Source: BP-191 sp035940575
GTDB lineage: Bacteria > Actinomycetota > Actinomycetes > BP-191
Reading direction: 5' to 3'
Length of the DNA stretch: 64,000 nucleotides
NCBI GenBank assembly: GCA_035940575.1
Contig: DASZER010000043.1
Span: forward strand, 62,001-126,000
The notes under the pieces are model-generated. The model ran no database searches. It was given only the letters and a program-made list of their open reading frames with translations, and was not told where the DNA came from. Below are positions 1 to 7,636 of this stretch, piece by piece. Numbering within the stretch: position 1 is the first letter of the stretch; each line of letters begins with the position of its first letter. Position numbers and translations under genes: made by a program.

Positions 1-205
1 GGACCTCGGGTCGCGTCTCGACGACCGCCTCGCGCAGCTCCGCCGCCTCCCGGCCGGCATCGACGACGTGCACCCCGCCGTCGCGCGCGGCATAGAGAAC
101 GTAGGGCAGGCACTGGTCGTTGAAGAGCAGCGCGCCGCGCGCGTCCTCGAAATAGAGGACGTACGGCTGCTGGTCCTGCTCGTCGACCTCGCCGTCGTCG
201 CTCAT
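1..205 (-). CDS. N-terminal fragment of an acidic hypothetical protein, cut by the window edge
   Basis: An open frame starts at an ATG (203-205) behind a good Shine-Dalgarno stretch (GGGGGAGGTG) and reads leftward out of the window without a stop. The visible 68 residues start MSDDGEVDEQDQQPYVLYF and are acidic. They contain two aromatic-rich strands (PYVLYF and LPYVLYA) that suggest a small alpha/beta or WW-like fold. I do not recognise the family. It is probably a real gene because of the ribosome site and coding-like composition, but its product is unknown and the C-terminus is missing. Confidence 0.55.
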   Translation of the reverse strand, partial: MSDDGEVDEQDQQPYVLYFEDARGALLFNDQCLPYVLYAARDGGVHVVDAGREAAELREAVVETRPEV

Positions 206-813
206 GGCGACACCTCCCCCGGCGCCTGCACGGCGATCGGCCAGTGTGCGCAGCGGCTGCTGTGCGCTCGGGTCAGGCCGCTGTACGTGATAGCGCTACC
301 TGAAATGACGGCACGGGGCGCCTGGGGACGCCTCATAAAAGTACCCCCGTTGTTGTGCGGAAAGGCCTCGACGGTACGGAGCGGCTCAGAGAGGGTCAAG
401 GGTAGGATGGCGGCATACGACCCTTGCCGTACGGTTGTTGCTCCGGTCGGCCCAATCCGCCTTTGAACGGCCCCGGTAACCGGTCTGACCGCAGTGAACG
501 AACGGGCACGTTGGAACATGCGGCCTCCCCCGGCGCTGCTGCCCTCCTGGACGTCCGGAACGCTACGCGCGGCGCCTGGGTTCCCGCAGAGGAACTGCAA
601 AAATCGCTCGCGATGGTTGTGAGTCACCCCACGTCGGAAGGGATCTTGCGACGGACGTGGTACGCGCGAGTGGTTCCTACGCACCACTCTGTGAGTAACC
701 CGCGGACAGCACCCGCGTGTCCGGTCAGCCTTCAGGCACTGAGTTGCGCTCGCTGCGCCGGACCCCAGTGCCCTCCGGTTCCCTGTCCACATCCACTAGG
801 AGACGCTGTCAAC

Positions 814-834
814 GCTGGCAGATTGCTGGCAAAC
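814..834. repeat. 21-bp direct repeat, copy 1
   Basis: The 21 bases starting GCTGGCAGATTGCTGGCAAA are found again, identical, at 1044-1064, 230 bp downstream. The unit itself contains the heptamer GCTGGCA and its near-copy GCTGGCAA in the same orientation. Short repeated boxes beside a tRNA-like sequence resemble arm-type integrase sites, but that role is inference. Confidence 0.75.
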
Positions 835-927
835 TAGCCGTGACAGAGCACTACGCGACGGCACGACGGTGCGGACAACATCGCACCTGACCAGGCAAAA
901 CGCGATTTGACAGGACCAGACAACATG

Positions 928-983
928 CCGCGGCGGCCACTCTTAATCCGCGGGTTCGGGGTTCAAGTCCCTGGCGGCGCACC
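928..983 (+). other. 3' part of a tRNA-Lys(CTT)-like sequence, probable att site
   Basis: This stretch matches the anticodon arm, T arm and 3' acceptor strand of a bacterial tRNA-Lys: ACTCTTAATCCGC gives a CTT anticodon, GGTTCGGGGTTCAAGTCCC is a T arm with the conserved TTCAA, and GGCGGCGCACC would be the 3' end. The 5' half (acceptor strand and D arm) is missing, and one extra base sits before the anticodon arm, so it cannot be a functional tRNA. Tyrosine integrases commonly recombine in the 3' end of tRNA genes and leave such fragments. Confidence 0.7.
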
Positions 984-1043
984 CGTCTGACCTGCGGTTT
1001 CGCTCCTCGGAGCGGGCCGTTCACGATCGCGTTGCGACCGGGT

Positions 1044-1064
1044 GCTGGCAGATTGCTGGCAAAC
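1044..1064. repeat. 21-bp direct repeat, copy 2
   Basis: Identical to 814-834. It is followed at 1121 by a second, more degenerate copy of the tRNA-like fragment, so the repeat belongs to a duplicated unit of about 230 bp. Confidence 0.75.
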
Positions 1065-1120
1065 CGGTCGGAACCTGCGGCAGGGTGCCAGTCATCCGCA
1101 GGACAGGACGACACGCTCCT

Positions 1121-1166
1121 GCGGCCACTCTCATCCTGGTTCGGGACTCGAGTCCGTGGCGGCGCG
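1121..1166 (+). other. Degenerate second tRNA-Lys-like fragment
   Basis: It begins with the same GCGGCCACTCT as the copy at 928-983, keeps a TTCGGGACTCGAGTCC T-arm-like core and ends in GTGGCGGCGC, but has lost the anticodon loop (CTCATCC in place of CTTAATCC). It appears to be a decayed duplicate of the first fragment. Confidence 0.55.
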
Positions 1167-1186
1167 ATTGTTGCGGCGATCCCGAT

Positions 1187-1570
1187 TCACCCTGGCGCGG
1201 GGCCCTCGACGTTCACGGTCGGGGGGCCGCTGCCGGCGCGGACGACGACGAGCTCGTTGCCGACGCCCGCCGGGTTGATCTCGCGGTGGATCGTGCCGGG
1301 CGGGACGCGGACGAAGTCACCCGGGCCGCCCTCGACGACGTGGGCGCCGCCCGGGCCGCACTCGATGCGCAACGTTCCGGAGACTACGTAGATCGCGGTC
1401 TCGTGCTCGCCGTGGTGGTGCCACCCCGACGTGACGTGCGGCTCGGTCGACGCGTAACCGGCCCACATGACGTCGCTCGCGAACGCACGCTCGCGGGTCA
1501 ACCCCGGCGTCGGGTCGACGGCTTCCCGTTCGTGAGGCGCTACGCGCGTCGCGAGGTCGTCGACCGCCAT
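1187..1570 (-). CDS. Single-domain cupin protein
   Basis: 127 residues from the ATG at 1568-1570; longer upstream frames lack a ribosome site. The cupin signature is clear. Motif 1 is the metal-binding HHHGEHE around residues 51-57. Motif 2, GDFVRVPPGTIHREIN at 84-99, fits G-X5-P-X-G-X2-H-X3-N exactly. It is a small metal-dependent beta-barrel protein, so dioxygenase, isomerase or sensor functions are all possible and the substrate is unknown. It is the last of a run of minus-strand genes that includes a methyltransferase and a RiPP-like precursor, so a tailoring role is conceivable but not shown. Confidence 0.85.
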   Translation of the reverse strand: MAVDDLATRVAPHEREAVDPTPGLTRERAFASDVMWAGYASTEPHVTSGWHHHGEHETAIYVVSGTLRIECGPGGAHVVEGGPGDFVRVPPGTIHREINPAGVGNELVVVRAGSGPPTVNVEGPAPG

Positions 1571-1595
1571 CGGTCCCCGCCCTTCCGTCTCGTCG

Positions 1596-1802
1596 CTACC
1601 GGCTCTCGGCCTGGATGTACTCGCAGGTGACGAGCTTGCGGTACGTGTCGACCCAGCACTGGGGCACGCGTTCCGGCACCCGCGAGCAGACCGCTTGAGG
1701 AACGACGCCACCCGAGGAGCAGTAGGCCGTCGCGTTGCCGGCGGTCGCGAGGGCGCCGGCGGCGAGGGCGAGCGCGACGAGCGGGCGCGCGCGGCGGCTC
1801 AT
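1596..1802 (-). CDS. Small secreted cysteine-containing peptide, coupled to a RiPP-like precursor
   Basis: 68 residues. A Sec signal peptide (MSRRARPLVALALAAGALAT, cleavage near AGNATA-YC) is followed by a mature peptide of about 42 residues with four cysteines, which could form two disulfides. The ATG overlaps the stop codon of the upstream precursor gene by four bases (ATGA), so translation is coupled. The end DTYRKLVTC faintly echoes LTYRTLC at the end of the upstream peptide, which may mean common origin or partnership. No known family is recognised. Confidence 0.6.
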   Translation of the reverse strand: MSRRARPLVALALAAGALATAGNATAYCSSGGVVPQAVCSRVPERVPQCWVDTYRKLVTCEYIQAESR

Positions 1803-2008
1803 GCGCACAACGTGCGGTAGGTGAGGCAGGGATCGACGAGCTGGCTGACGCCGACGCAGCCGAAGACCGACACGCAGTGGTCGGTGGGGACGCGGCAGTC
1901 GTCGAACGTCGGGCACGCGGGGGTGATCGCCCCGCCGGCCACGCTGCCGAGCTCCCGCGGCGTGAGCTCGGTCAGCGTCTCCTTGTTGAGGCTGAGAGTG
2001 CGGTGCAT
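1799..2008 (-). CDS. RiPP-like precursor peptide with GG-type leader and Cys-rich core
   Basis: 69 residues from an ATG with a strong GGAGGA ribosome site. Residues 1-26 form a leader of the pattern LxLxxETLxxLTxxELxSVxGG (ending LGSVAGG), the type seen on class I lanthipeptide-like and other double-glycine precursors. The following core of about 43 residues has six cysteines plus Ser and Thr, suiting lanthionine, disulfide or azole formation. No LanB, LanC, LanM, radical-SAM or C39 transporter gene is near. Neighbours on the same strand are a methyltransferase, small secreted peptides and a cupin. The precursor assignment is from the leader pattern; the modification is unknown. Confidence 0.65.
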   Translation of the reverse strand: MHRTLSLNKETLTELTPRELGSVAGGAITPACPTFDDCRVPTDHCVSVFGCVGVSQLVDPCLTYRTLCA

Positions 2009-2286
2009 GGGTGTCCTCCGAGGGTCATGCGCGACAGTGCCCCGTTCCGCCCGAAATGTCTAGATTCCCGGGCCTGGTCAAGGGTGCGCGCTGCGGAGGG
2101 GGACCCGAGTTACGCACGCGACCGAGGTCGGCCGGCCGAGCGGTCCGCGCTTGGAGGGCGCCAACACCGGAGGCCGGATCAACACGCCCAGGGGCGTAGT
2201 CGAATGGCGCGATGCTCGCGAGTGCGCAGGTCACCCGGCGGCGCGACCGTCTGGTCAGGCGCCCGACGCAGCGCTTGGTGGCGTCG

Positions 2287-2463
2287 TTACGAGACGCAGG
2301 CGACGAAGTCCTGCGCGGCGTGGATGTACGTCGCCGTGATGCTGTGCGGGTCCGGCGGGCGCGTCCCGATGAGGTCGCTGGTGCAGCCGGCGTGCGACGT
2401 GCCGGCGAACGGCACCGCGACCAGCGCGAGCGCGGCAGCGGCGAGAGAGGTCCGGACGGACAT
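2287..2463 (-). CDS. Small secreted peptide with two cysteines
   Basis: 58 residues. Signal peptide MSVRTSLAAAALALVAVPFA with likely cleavage after SHA leaves a mature peptide of about 33 residues starting GCTSDLIG and ending FVACVS, so the two cysteines lie near its ends and could close one disulfide loop. It has the same build as other small exported peptides in this window (for example 1596-1802, 49214-49384 and 51319-51600). Function unknown. Confidence 0.55.
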   Translation of the reverse strand: MSVRTSLAAAALALVAVPFAGTSHAGCTSDLIGTRPPDPHSITATYIHAAQDFVACVS

Positions 2464-2549
2464 GCGTGGCCTCCTGAGGGGTCGGGGCGTTCTACTACGG
2501 CGCCCGGCGGGCGATCCCTGCGCGGTTCGCCGCCCGACGACGCGACGGA

Positions 2550-3395
2550 TCATGGCTTCGTGCCGACGATGCACCGGGCGGCGCCCGGGACGCGTACCTC
2601 GCCGTCCTTCTCGTACGCGCTGACGGCCTCGACCGCTCGCGCCTTGATGCGCTCCCGCGCCGGCCCGTCGACCTGCCTGAGCGCCGCGACGGCGAGCGAG
2701 ACGTGCTCGCTGATCATGTCCCAGTACTCCTCGGCCGAACGCGTGACGAGGTCGACGTCGACGTCCCACTCGGCGACGTCGCGCAGGCCCGCGTCCTCGT
2801 AGAGCGCGCTGACCTGTCCCGGCGCGGCGCAGCGGTACATGTTGGGCCCGTCGGGTGCCGGCGGCGGCACCGCGACCTCGGACGCGATCGCCTGCATGGC
2901 GATGGTGGTCCACGGGTTGGCCTCGGGCTTGACCCAGACGGCCGAGCAGAGGCGCCCGCCCGGCCTGAGCACCCGGGCGAGCTCGGCGGTGGCCTTGGCG
3001 GCGTCGGGGAAGAACATGTACCCGAACCGCACGGAGACGCTGTCGAACGTCCCCTCGGCGAACGGCAGGTCGTCGGCGCTGCACACGGCCGTCTCGACGT
3101 TCGCGACGCCCTGCGCGCGCGCCCGGCGCTCCGCCACGTCGAGCATCTCGGGTGCGAGGTCGGTGAGGACGACGCGGCCCTTCGGGGCGAGCCTCGCGAC
3201 GGTCAGGCCCGGCTCGCCTGTGCCTGCGGCGACGTCGAGATGCCGCTGGTCCTCGACGATGCCGAGCCGCTCGACGATCGCGGCGGTGACCGGCGCGAGC
3301 TGGTCCATGATGACCGCGTCCCACTTCTCCCAGCCCGCGGACAGGCCCGCCCACGTCAGGCGCTGGGCGTCTCGGATCTCGTCGGGGCTCGGCAT
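2550..3395 (-). CDS. Class I SAM-dependent methyltransferase (UbiE-like)
   Basis: 281 residues from an ATG behind GGAGGACCG. The Rossmann-fold methyltransferase motifs are present: motif I LDVAAGTGE at 53-61, the acidic end of strand 2 (LTDLAPEML) at 78-85, SADDLPFAEGTFDSV as motif IV region, and LRPGGRLCSAVW as the post-motif. This is the UbiE/COQ5 subgroup acting on small molecules; the substrate is not predictable. It is upstream of, and on the same strand as, the peptide genes at 1596-2463, with 86 nt to the next gene. Confidence 0.85.
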   Translation of the reverse strand: MPSPDEIRDAQRLTWAGLSAGWEKWDAVIMDQLAPVTAAIVERLGIVEDQRHLDVAAGTGEPGLTVARLAPKGRVVLTDLAPEMLDVAERRARAQGVANVETAVCSADDLPFAEGTFDSVSVRFGYMFFPDAAKATAELARVLRPGGRLCSAVWVKPEANPWTTIAMQAIASEVAVPPPAPDGPNMYRCAAPGQVSALYEDAGLRDVAEWDVDVDLVTRSAEEYWDMISEHVSLAVAALRQVDGPARERIKARAVEAVSAYEKDGEVRVPGAARCIVGTKP

Positions 3396-3766
3396 TCGGT
3401 CCTCCAGCACCGTCGGCCCGGGGGGGTGACCGGCGCACGATACGCCGCGGCTGCCGCGTCGCGTATCCCGGAAGGAGTGGTGCCCGGACCGACCGACCGG
3501 GCACGAGGCGCGAGGAGCAGGCCGCCCTTGCCCGCGGTCGTCGTGGGGAACGCTGTGGTGCGCTCGCGCGCGACGGCGGCGACGGCGGGGACGACGAAGT
3601 GGGGGCTCATGGCGAGTGCTTTCGGCGGCGTCGCAGCGAGCAGGGCGAGGCGCCCCGTTCGGGCGGGTCGAGTGGACCACGGGCCGTCCGGACAGCGGCG
3701 CGGCGGGAAGATGTCGTGACGGGCTGCGCGCGCTGGTGAGCCGCGCGAATGGGTGGGGGGACGGGG
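3396..3766. other. Divergent intergenic region with two hairpins
   Basis: This gap separates the divergent methyltransferase and MFS genes, so promoters for both should lie here. Two inverted repeats stand out: GATACGC/GCGTATC at 3439-3467 with an inner CGCGG/CCGCG stem, and GTGCCCGG/CCGGGCAC at 3480-3504. They could be operators or transcript hairpins. A short minus-strand frame starting at 3610 has no ribosome site and overlaps the methyltransferase start, so I do not call it. Confidence 0.5.
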
Positions 3767-4966
3767 ATGGCCGCCATGACCGGCGCGGCCGCGGAGCGGC
3801 CGAGGATCGGCTGGTGGGTCCTCGGCCCGTCGCTGTCGCTGTTCGGCGACGCGGCGCTCTGGCTCGCGGTCGGCGTGTGGATCCGCGACCTCACCGGCAG
3901 CGACGCGGCCGCGGGGCTGGCGTTCCTCTGCTTCCTGCTGCCGCGACTGTTCGCGCCGGCGTACGGCCTCGCCGTCGACCACTACCGGCGGCGCGCGCTC
4001 ATCGTCACGGTCGACCTCGCGCTCGCCGTCGTCGTCGCCGCCGCGTGCGTCGTGGAGCGCGCCGACCAGATCTGGATCCTGTACGCCGTGCTGGTCGCGA
4101 CGGGCTTCGGCGCGGGCCTGCACAACGCCGCGGGCAGCGCGCTGCTCGCGTCCGCCGTGCCGAGGGACGAGCTCGGCAGGACGAACGGCATCCTGCGCGC
4201 GTCGCAGGAGACGGGCATGCTCCTGGCGCCGGTCGCCGGCGCCGCGTGCTACGTGCGCTGGGGGCCGAAGGTCGTCGTGCTGCTGGAGTGCGCGACGTTC
4301 GTCGTCAGCGCGTTCGCCGTCTGGATGGTCAGGGTGGACGAGCGGCCGCCGCGCCCCGAGCCGGGACGGCTGCTGCGCCGCCTGGGCGCGGGCGCGGAGC
4401 ACCTGTGGCGGACGCCGAGGACGCGCGCGGCCGTCCTGGCGCTCGGGTCGTCGCTGCTGGCGTTCGGCTTCGTCGAGACGGTGGTCTACGCGCTCGTCAC
4501 GCGCGGCCTCGACCGCCCCGCGGCCTTCGTCGGCGTGACGACGGCTGTCAAGGGGTCGGGCAGCGTCGTCGGCGGGATCGTCGTGGCGCGGCTGGCACGG
4601 CGGCAGCGCGACGCGGCGTTGCAGAGCGCCGGCCTGCTCCTGATGGCGGCCGGGTGCGGCCTGATGATCAGCACCGCGCTCGCGCTGGTGATGGCCGGCC
4701 TGTTCCTCGTGGGGCTGGGCATCCCGATGGCCGTCGTGGCGTTCTACACGACGATCCAGAAGAGCACGCCAGCGCGGCTCCAGGGACGCGCCGCGGCGGC
4801 GGCCGGTGCGTTGGTGACCGCGCCGCAGGTCCTCTCGGTCGCCACCGGCGCCGCGCTCATCGGTCGCGTCGACTACCGCGTGCTGCTCGCGGTCGTCGTC
4901 GCGACCCTCACGACGTCGGCGGCGGCGCTGTACCTGCGCGGCAGCGCGCTCGCCGTGGAGCCGTAG
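3767..4966 (+). CDS. MFS transporter, probable small-molecule exporter
   Basis: 399 residues from the ATG at 3767, which has GGGGGGACGGGG before it; an ATG at 3749 is also in frame but has no ribosome site. About twelve hydrophobic helices are visible, arranged as two halves joined by a basic loop near RLLRRLGAG. The loop after helix 2 (DHYRRRALI) is a variant of the MFS motif A. The sequence resembles MFS efflux proteins of the MdtH/YfkF type. It lies between two RiPP-like precursor genes and could export a product, but the pairing is inference. Confidence 0.8.
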   Translation: MAAMTGAAAERPRIGWWVLGPSLSLFGDAALWLAVGVWIRDLTGSDAAAGLAFLCFLLPRLFAPAYGLAVDHYRRRALIVTVDLALAVVVAAACVVERADQIWILYAVLVATGFGAGLHNAAGSALLASAVPRDELGRTNGILRASQETGMLLAPVAGAACYVRWGPKVVVLLECATFVVSAFAVWMVRVDERPPRPEPGRLLRRLGAGAEHLWRTPRTRAAVLALGSSLLAFGFVETVVYALVTRGLDRPAAFVGVTTAVKGSGSVVGGIVVARLARRQRDAALQSAGLLLMAAGCGLMISTALALVMAGLFLVGLGIPMAVVAFYTTIQKSTPARLQGRAAAAAGALVTAPQVLSVATGAALIGRVDYRVLLAVVVATLTTSAAALYLRGSALAVEP

Positions 4967-4985
4967 CGAGCGCGCGCCGCGGGGG

Positions 4986-5168
4986 TCAGCTCGTGGGCGA
5001 GCAGTTGTACGTGCACGCGATGCCGCAGGTGGGGCACGCGCTGTACTGGACGCTCGTCACCGCGCACAGCGGGTGGGGCACGCTGAGCGCGCCGACGACC
5101 GAGGCGAGCTCGTCGGACTCGAGCGCGTTGAGCGACTCGCTGCGGAGCGTGAGGCGGCGGTTGGCCAT
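4986..5168 (-). CDS. RiPP-like precursor peptide, second copy type
   Basis: 60 residues from the ATG at 5166-5168. The leader MANRRLTLRSESLNALESDE, ending LASVVGA, shares the pattern LxLxxExLxxLxxxELxSVxG with the precursor at 1799-2008. The core of about 33 residues has five cysteines in a CPTC..C..C arrangement plus Ser and Thr. A plausible promoter lies at 5208-5237. No maturation enzyme is adjacent; it faces the convergent MFS gene. The shared leader suggests both peptides are handled by the same machinery elsewhere in the genome. Confidence 0.65.
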   Translation of the reverse strand: MANRRLTLRSESLNALESDELASVVGALSVPHPLCAVTSVQYSACPTCGIACTYNCSPTS

Positions 5169-5207
5169 GGCGTACGTCCTGCCTGGAGGGGGTGTCGTCA
5201 GGGGAAA

Positions 5208-5237
5208 CGTATAGCGGTGCCCGCCGTCTCGCGGCAA
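5208..5237 (-). promoter_or_regulatory. Probable sigma-70-type promoter of the precursor at 4986-5168
   Basis: On the minus strand TTGCCG (5232-5237) is followed after 18 bp by TATACG (5208-5213), a good match to -35 and -10 boxes. Transcription would start about 33 nt before the start codon. Confidence 0.45.
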
Positions 5238-5255
5238 GGCCGCCTTACGCGTCGC

Positions 5256-6323
5256 CTATCCGCGCGGCGGCCCCGGCTTGAACGCGACAGCACCCGCCTT
5301 CGCCTGCCGGACCAGGTCGTCGCGGCTTGTCGCCTCGACCTGCGCGTAGAGGTACACCTCGTCAGCGCCGGCCAACGAAGCGGGGTCGATGACCGCGAGC
5401 CGGGCGAGCGGCTGCGAGATGTCGGCAGGAGCGGGGACCACCCAGACCTCGAGCGGCTTCGTCAGCGACGCGTACGCCTGCACGGCGGGGTCGTCGCTGT
5501 CGAGGCTCAGCGGAAGGGCGGCGTTCCACCCCACGTCCGGAACGTACGTCACGATGCTGCCGTCGAACGACCGCCATGCCTCCGGGTAGGCGAAGTGCAC
5601 GAGATGGGATCTCAGATCAGCCATCGTGGCGGCCGGCGGAGGGTTCGCACCGTCCGGATCGATGACCCGCTCCTGCGCGCGGCGAGCCTCCCAGGGCACG
5701 GGGGTCGCCCGGGGGACGCCCTCACTCGCCCGGAGGTCATCGACGAGAGCCCTCTCCTTGGCGAGCCCGTAGAACAGCTCGGCCGCCGTTCGCGAGTCCC
5801 CGTCCGCATGCCTTTTCGCCACGAACTTGTCGTAGGGCGTCGTCAAGTGCCGGAACGCGCATTCGCCCAGGAACGCCACCGAACCGTCCGAGCGCACCGA
5901 CGCGACCACGCGCGCGACCGATGCCGCCGAGACAGGACGGACGATCACGACCGAGCTTCCACGTCCGAGTTCCGACGCGGCTTCGTCCGCCGCGCCGGCG
6001 AACAGGACCACGGACTCCTCCTGCGCCGCGGGGGCGCCGGCGACCGACTCGGCAGCCGTGAGGCGCACCTTCTGACGAGAGCTCCCCTCGGGAGACCCTT
6101 CCCGCGTGAGCTGGCTCTGCTTTCGCACCCGAAGCCACGACGGCGTTCCCGCTGAACCGTCGCCGCTCTGGAGCAACATGCTCAGGGCGATGGCGCGCCC
6201 GTGTCCTGACGTGGCCGGGCACGCCGTCCCGACCTCGGCGGCGGCGCTATCGGCGCCGCGACCGCATGCGGCCGCCACGACCATCACAACGATCGCCACC
6301 AGCTGTGGCTCCAGTCGGCGCAT
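5256..6323 (-). CDS. Hypothetical lipoprotein coupled to the metzincin protease
   Basis: 355 residues. The N-terminus is a lipoprotein signal peptide ending VVAAACG, with the AAAC lipobox, so the protein should be anchored to the outer face of the membrane. The ATG overlaps the stop of the upstream protease gene by one base (TGATG) and follows GGAGGGG, indicating translational coupling. The mature part is soluble and mixed alpha/beta with no domain I recognise. A partner or inhibitor role for the protease is possible from context only. Confidence 0.7.
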   Translation of the reverse strand: MRRLEPQLVAIVVMVVAAACGRGADSAAAEVGTACPATSGHGRAIALSMLLQSGDGSAGTPSWLRVRKQSQLTREGSPEGSSRQKVRLTAAESVAGAPAAQEESVVLFAGAADEAASELGRGSSVVIVRPVSAASVARVVASVRSDGSVAFLGECAFRHLTTPYDKFVAKRHADGDSRTAAELFYGLAKERALVDDLRASEGVPRATPVPWEARRAQERVIDPDGANPPPAATMADLRSHLVHFAYPEAWRSFDGSIVTYVPDVGWNAALPLSLDSDDPAVQAYASLTKPLEVWVVPAPADISQPLARLAVIDPASLAGADEVYLYAQVEATSRDDLVRQAKAGAVAFKPGPPRG

Positions 6324-7489
6324 CACCCCTCCTGGATCCGAACGTCGTCGTAGTGTACGTGGATGTATTCGCCCGCGACACTGGCGGTACTGAATACGCG
6401 GAGCCTTAGGTCCACACCGCCGGCGACTCGTGATGAGCTGTCGAGGATCGGCGGGATCTGGTGTTGCGACGTCAGGGCAGTACGCCAGGAGTTCGATATC
6501 GGGAACGACTCGCTCCGGACGACGTAGTAGGCGCTTTCGACGACACCGGAGGTGCGGACGTCCATGTTGCGGTCCCGCAGCGGGAACTTGAGGTTCTGGT
6601 TCTCCGCGGAGTTGTCGTACTCGTACTTCACGTCGCGCTGGTAGAGCTGCAGCCGGACGCCCCCGGACGTAGCGCCTGGTGTCACGTACTGCATGGAAGG
6701 ACGCACCCACCGTCCCGTCGCGTTCATGACGGCGACGCTCTGGTTGAGGTTGTCACCACTGGAGTTCGGTACGACCGTCGCGTGGTAGACCCCGCCCGAC
6801 GTACTACCTGTCGTGAGGGTCACCGGCGCGCCGGACCACGTGTACCAGTCCAAGCCGTTCTCGAACCCGTAGTTCGCCGTGAACGTGTCGTTGGCACCGA
6901 TGGCGTAGTGGTGTGAAACCACCGCTGCGTCGTCGAGCCCATAGAAGATCCCCGAGCCGGTCGGGGACATCAGCGGTGTGTCGTACGGGACATGGCTGTC
7001 GGTGGAGCCCGTGTGGTGCAGGCTGATCCCGTGGCCCATCTCGTGCGTGGCGGTCTCGTAGAACTCGGTCGAGCTCGGGTAGCTCTCGATCATGATCTCG
7101 TTGAGCTCGAGGACGTTCACACCGCTGTCACAGGAGAACGCGCCGAGAAGGAACGGGTCGCCCCCGGGGTACCCGACCAGCCGGACAGACACGGCGCGTG
7201 AGCCGGTCTGGGCCGTGGCCGACATCTTCACGATCGGCGTGGCGTCGCGGTTCCGCGCCAGCGCCCAGACACCGAAACCAGACGCCGCCACCTGCTTTGG
7301 CGTCGCCCCGTTCCACCCCGAGTTCGAGGACGAGTTCCATCGCGAATCGGAGCTGAACACGTACTGGACGTTGTTGCCTCGGTACGCGCCTTCCTCGCAC
7401 CCGTCTTTGATTGAGTAGGCGTGCGCCGGCTGACAGGACAAGGCTGTCATGGCGACCGCAACGACCCACGGCAGAACCGCTCTACGCAC
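6323..7489 (-). CDS. Secreted metzincin-type zinc metalloprotease
   Basis: 388 residues from a GTG at 7487-7489 behind AAGGGGGG; the longer frame from 7579 adds a non-signal-like stretch. A signal peptide ends near PAHA-YS. The zinc site HEMGHGISLHH (about 149-159) fits HExxHxxgxxH, and PLMSP about 15 residues later is a likely Met-turn, so the catalytic domain is a metzincin (matrixin/snapalysin-like). The C-terminal half, about 180 residues, is beta-rich and looks like a carbohydrate- or surface-binding jelly roll. The lipoprotein gene downstream is translationally coupled. Confidence 0.8.
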   Translation of the reverse strand: MRRAVLPWVVAVAMTALSCQPAHAYSIKDGCEEGAYRGNNVQYVFSSDSRWNSSSNSGWNGATPKQVAASGFGVWALARNRDATPIVKMSATAQTGSRAVSVRLVGYPGGDPFLLGAFSCDSGVNVLELNEIMIESYPSSTEFYETATHEMGHGISLHHTGSTDSHVPYDTPLMSPTGSGIFYGLDDAAVVSHHYAIGANDTFTANYGFENGLDWYTWSGAPVTLTTGSTSGGVYHATVVPNSSGDNLNQSVAVMNATGRWVRPSMQYVTPGATSGGVRLQLYQRDVKYEYDNSAENQNLKFPLRDRNMDVRTSGVVESAYYVVRSESFPISNSWRTALTSQHQIPPILDSSSRVAGGVDLRLRVFSTASVAGEYIHVHYDDVRIQEG

Positions 7490-7636
7490 TCCGGACCCCC
7501 CTTTACCGCAGCGAATCGTGTGCGGCTGTCCCCAGTGTCGCGGAGTGGCGGCTCCGCCGGAATGACAAAGATTGACCACATGTCGTACTCGCCGCGCACG
7601 CGCGGGATAGTCCCGTGAGCGCGCGGTCCGTACGAC

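Larger units (their letters stand above)
206..1186. other. Gene-free region with integration-site remnants
   Basis: No reading frame in these 980 bases has convincing protein composition; the longest ones read as Arg/Pro/Ser-rich shadows. Part of it (about 300-950) is less GC-rich than the flanking genes. The right half holds two units spaced about 230 bp apart. Each has a 21-bp direct repeat followed by a sequence like the 3' half of a tRNA-Lys. This is how a chromosomal attachment site looks after integration and decay of an element. No integrase is present in the window. Confidence 0.6.

Noticed and set aside
202..792. Minus-strand frame of 196 codons in the gene-free region
   Set aside because: Composition (Arg, Ser, Thr rich with no domain pattern) and lack of a ribosome site mark it as a chance frame beside the att-like repeats.
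3356..3610. Short minus-strand frame beginning at 3610 between the methyltransferase and MFS genes
   Set aside because: No ribosome site, overlaps the methyltransferase start, and has low-complexity composition.
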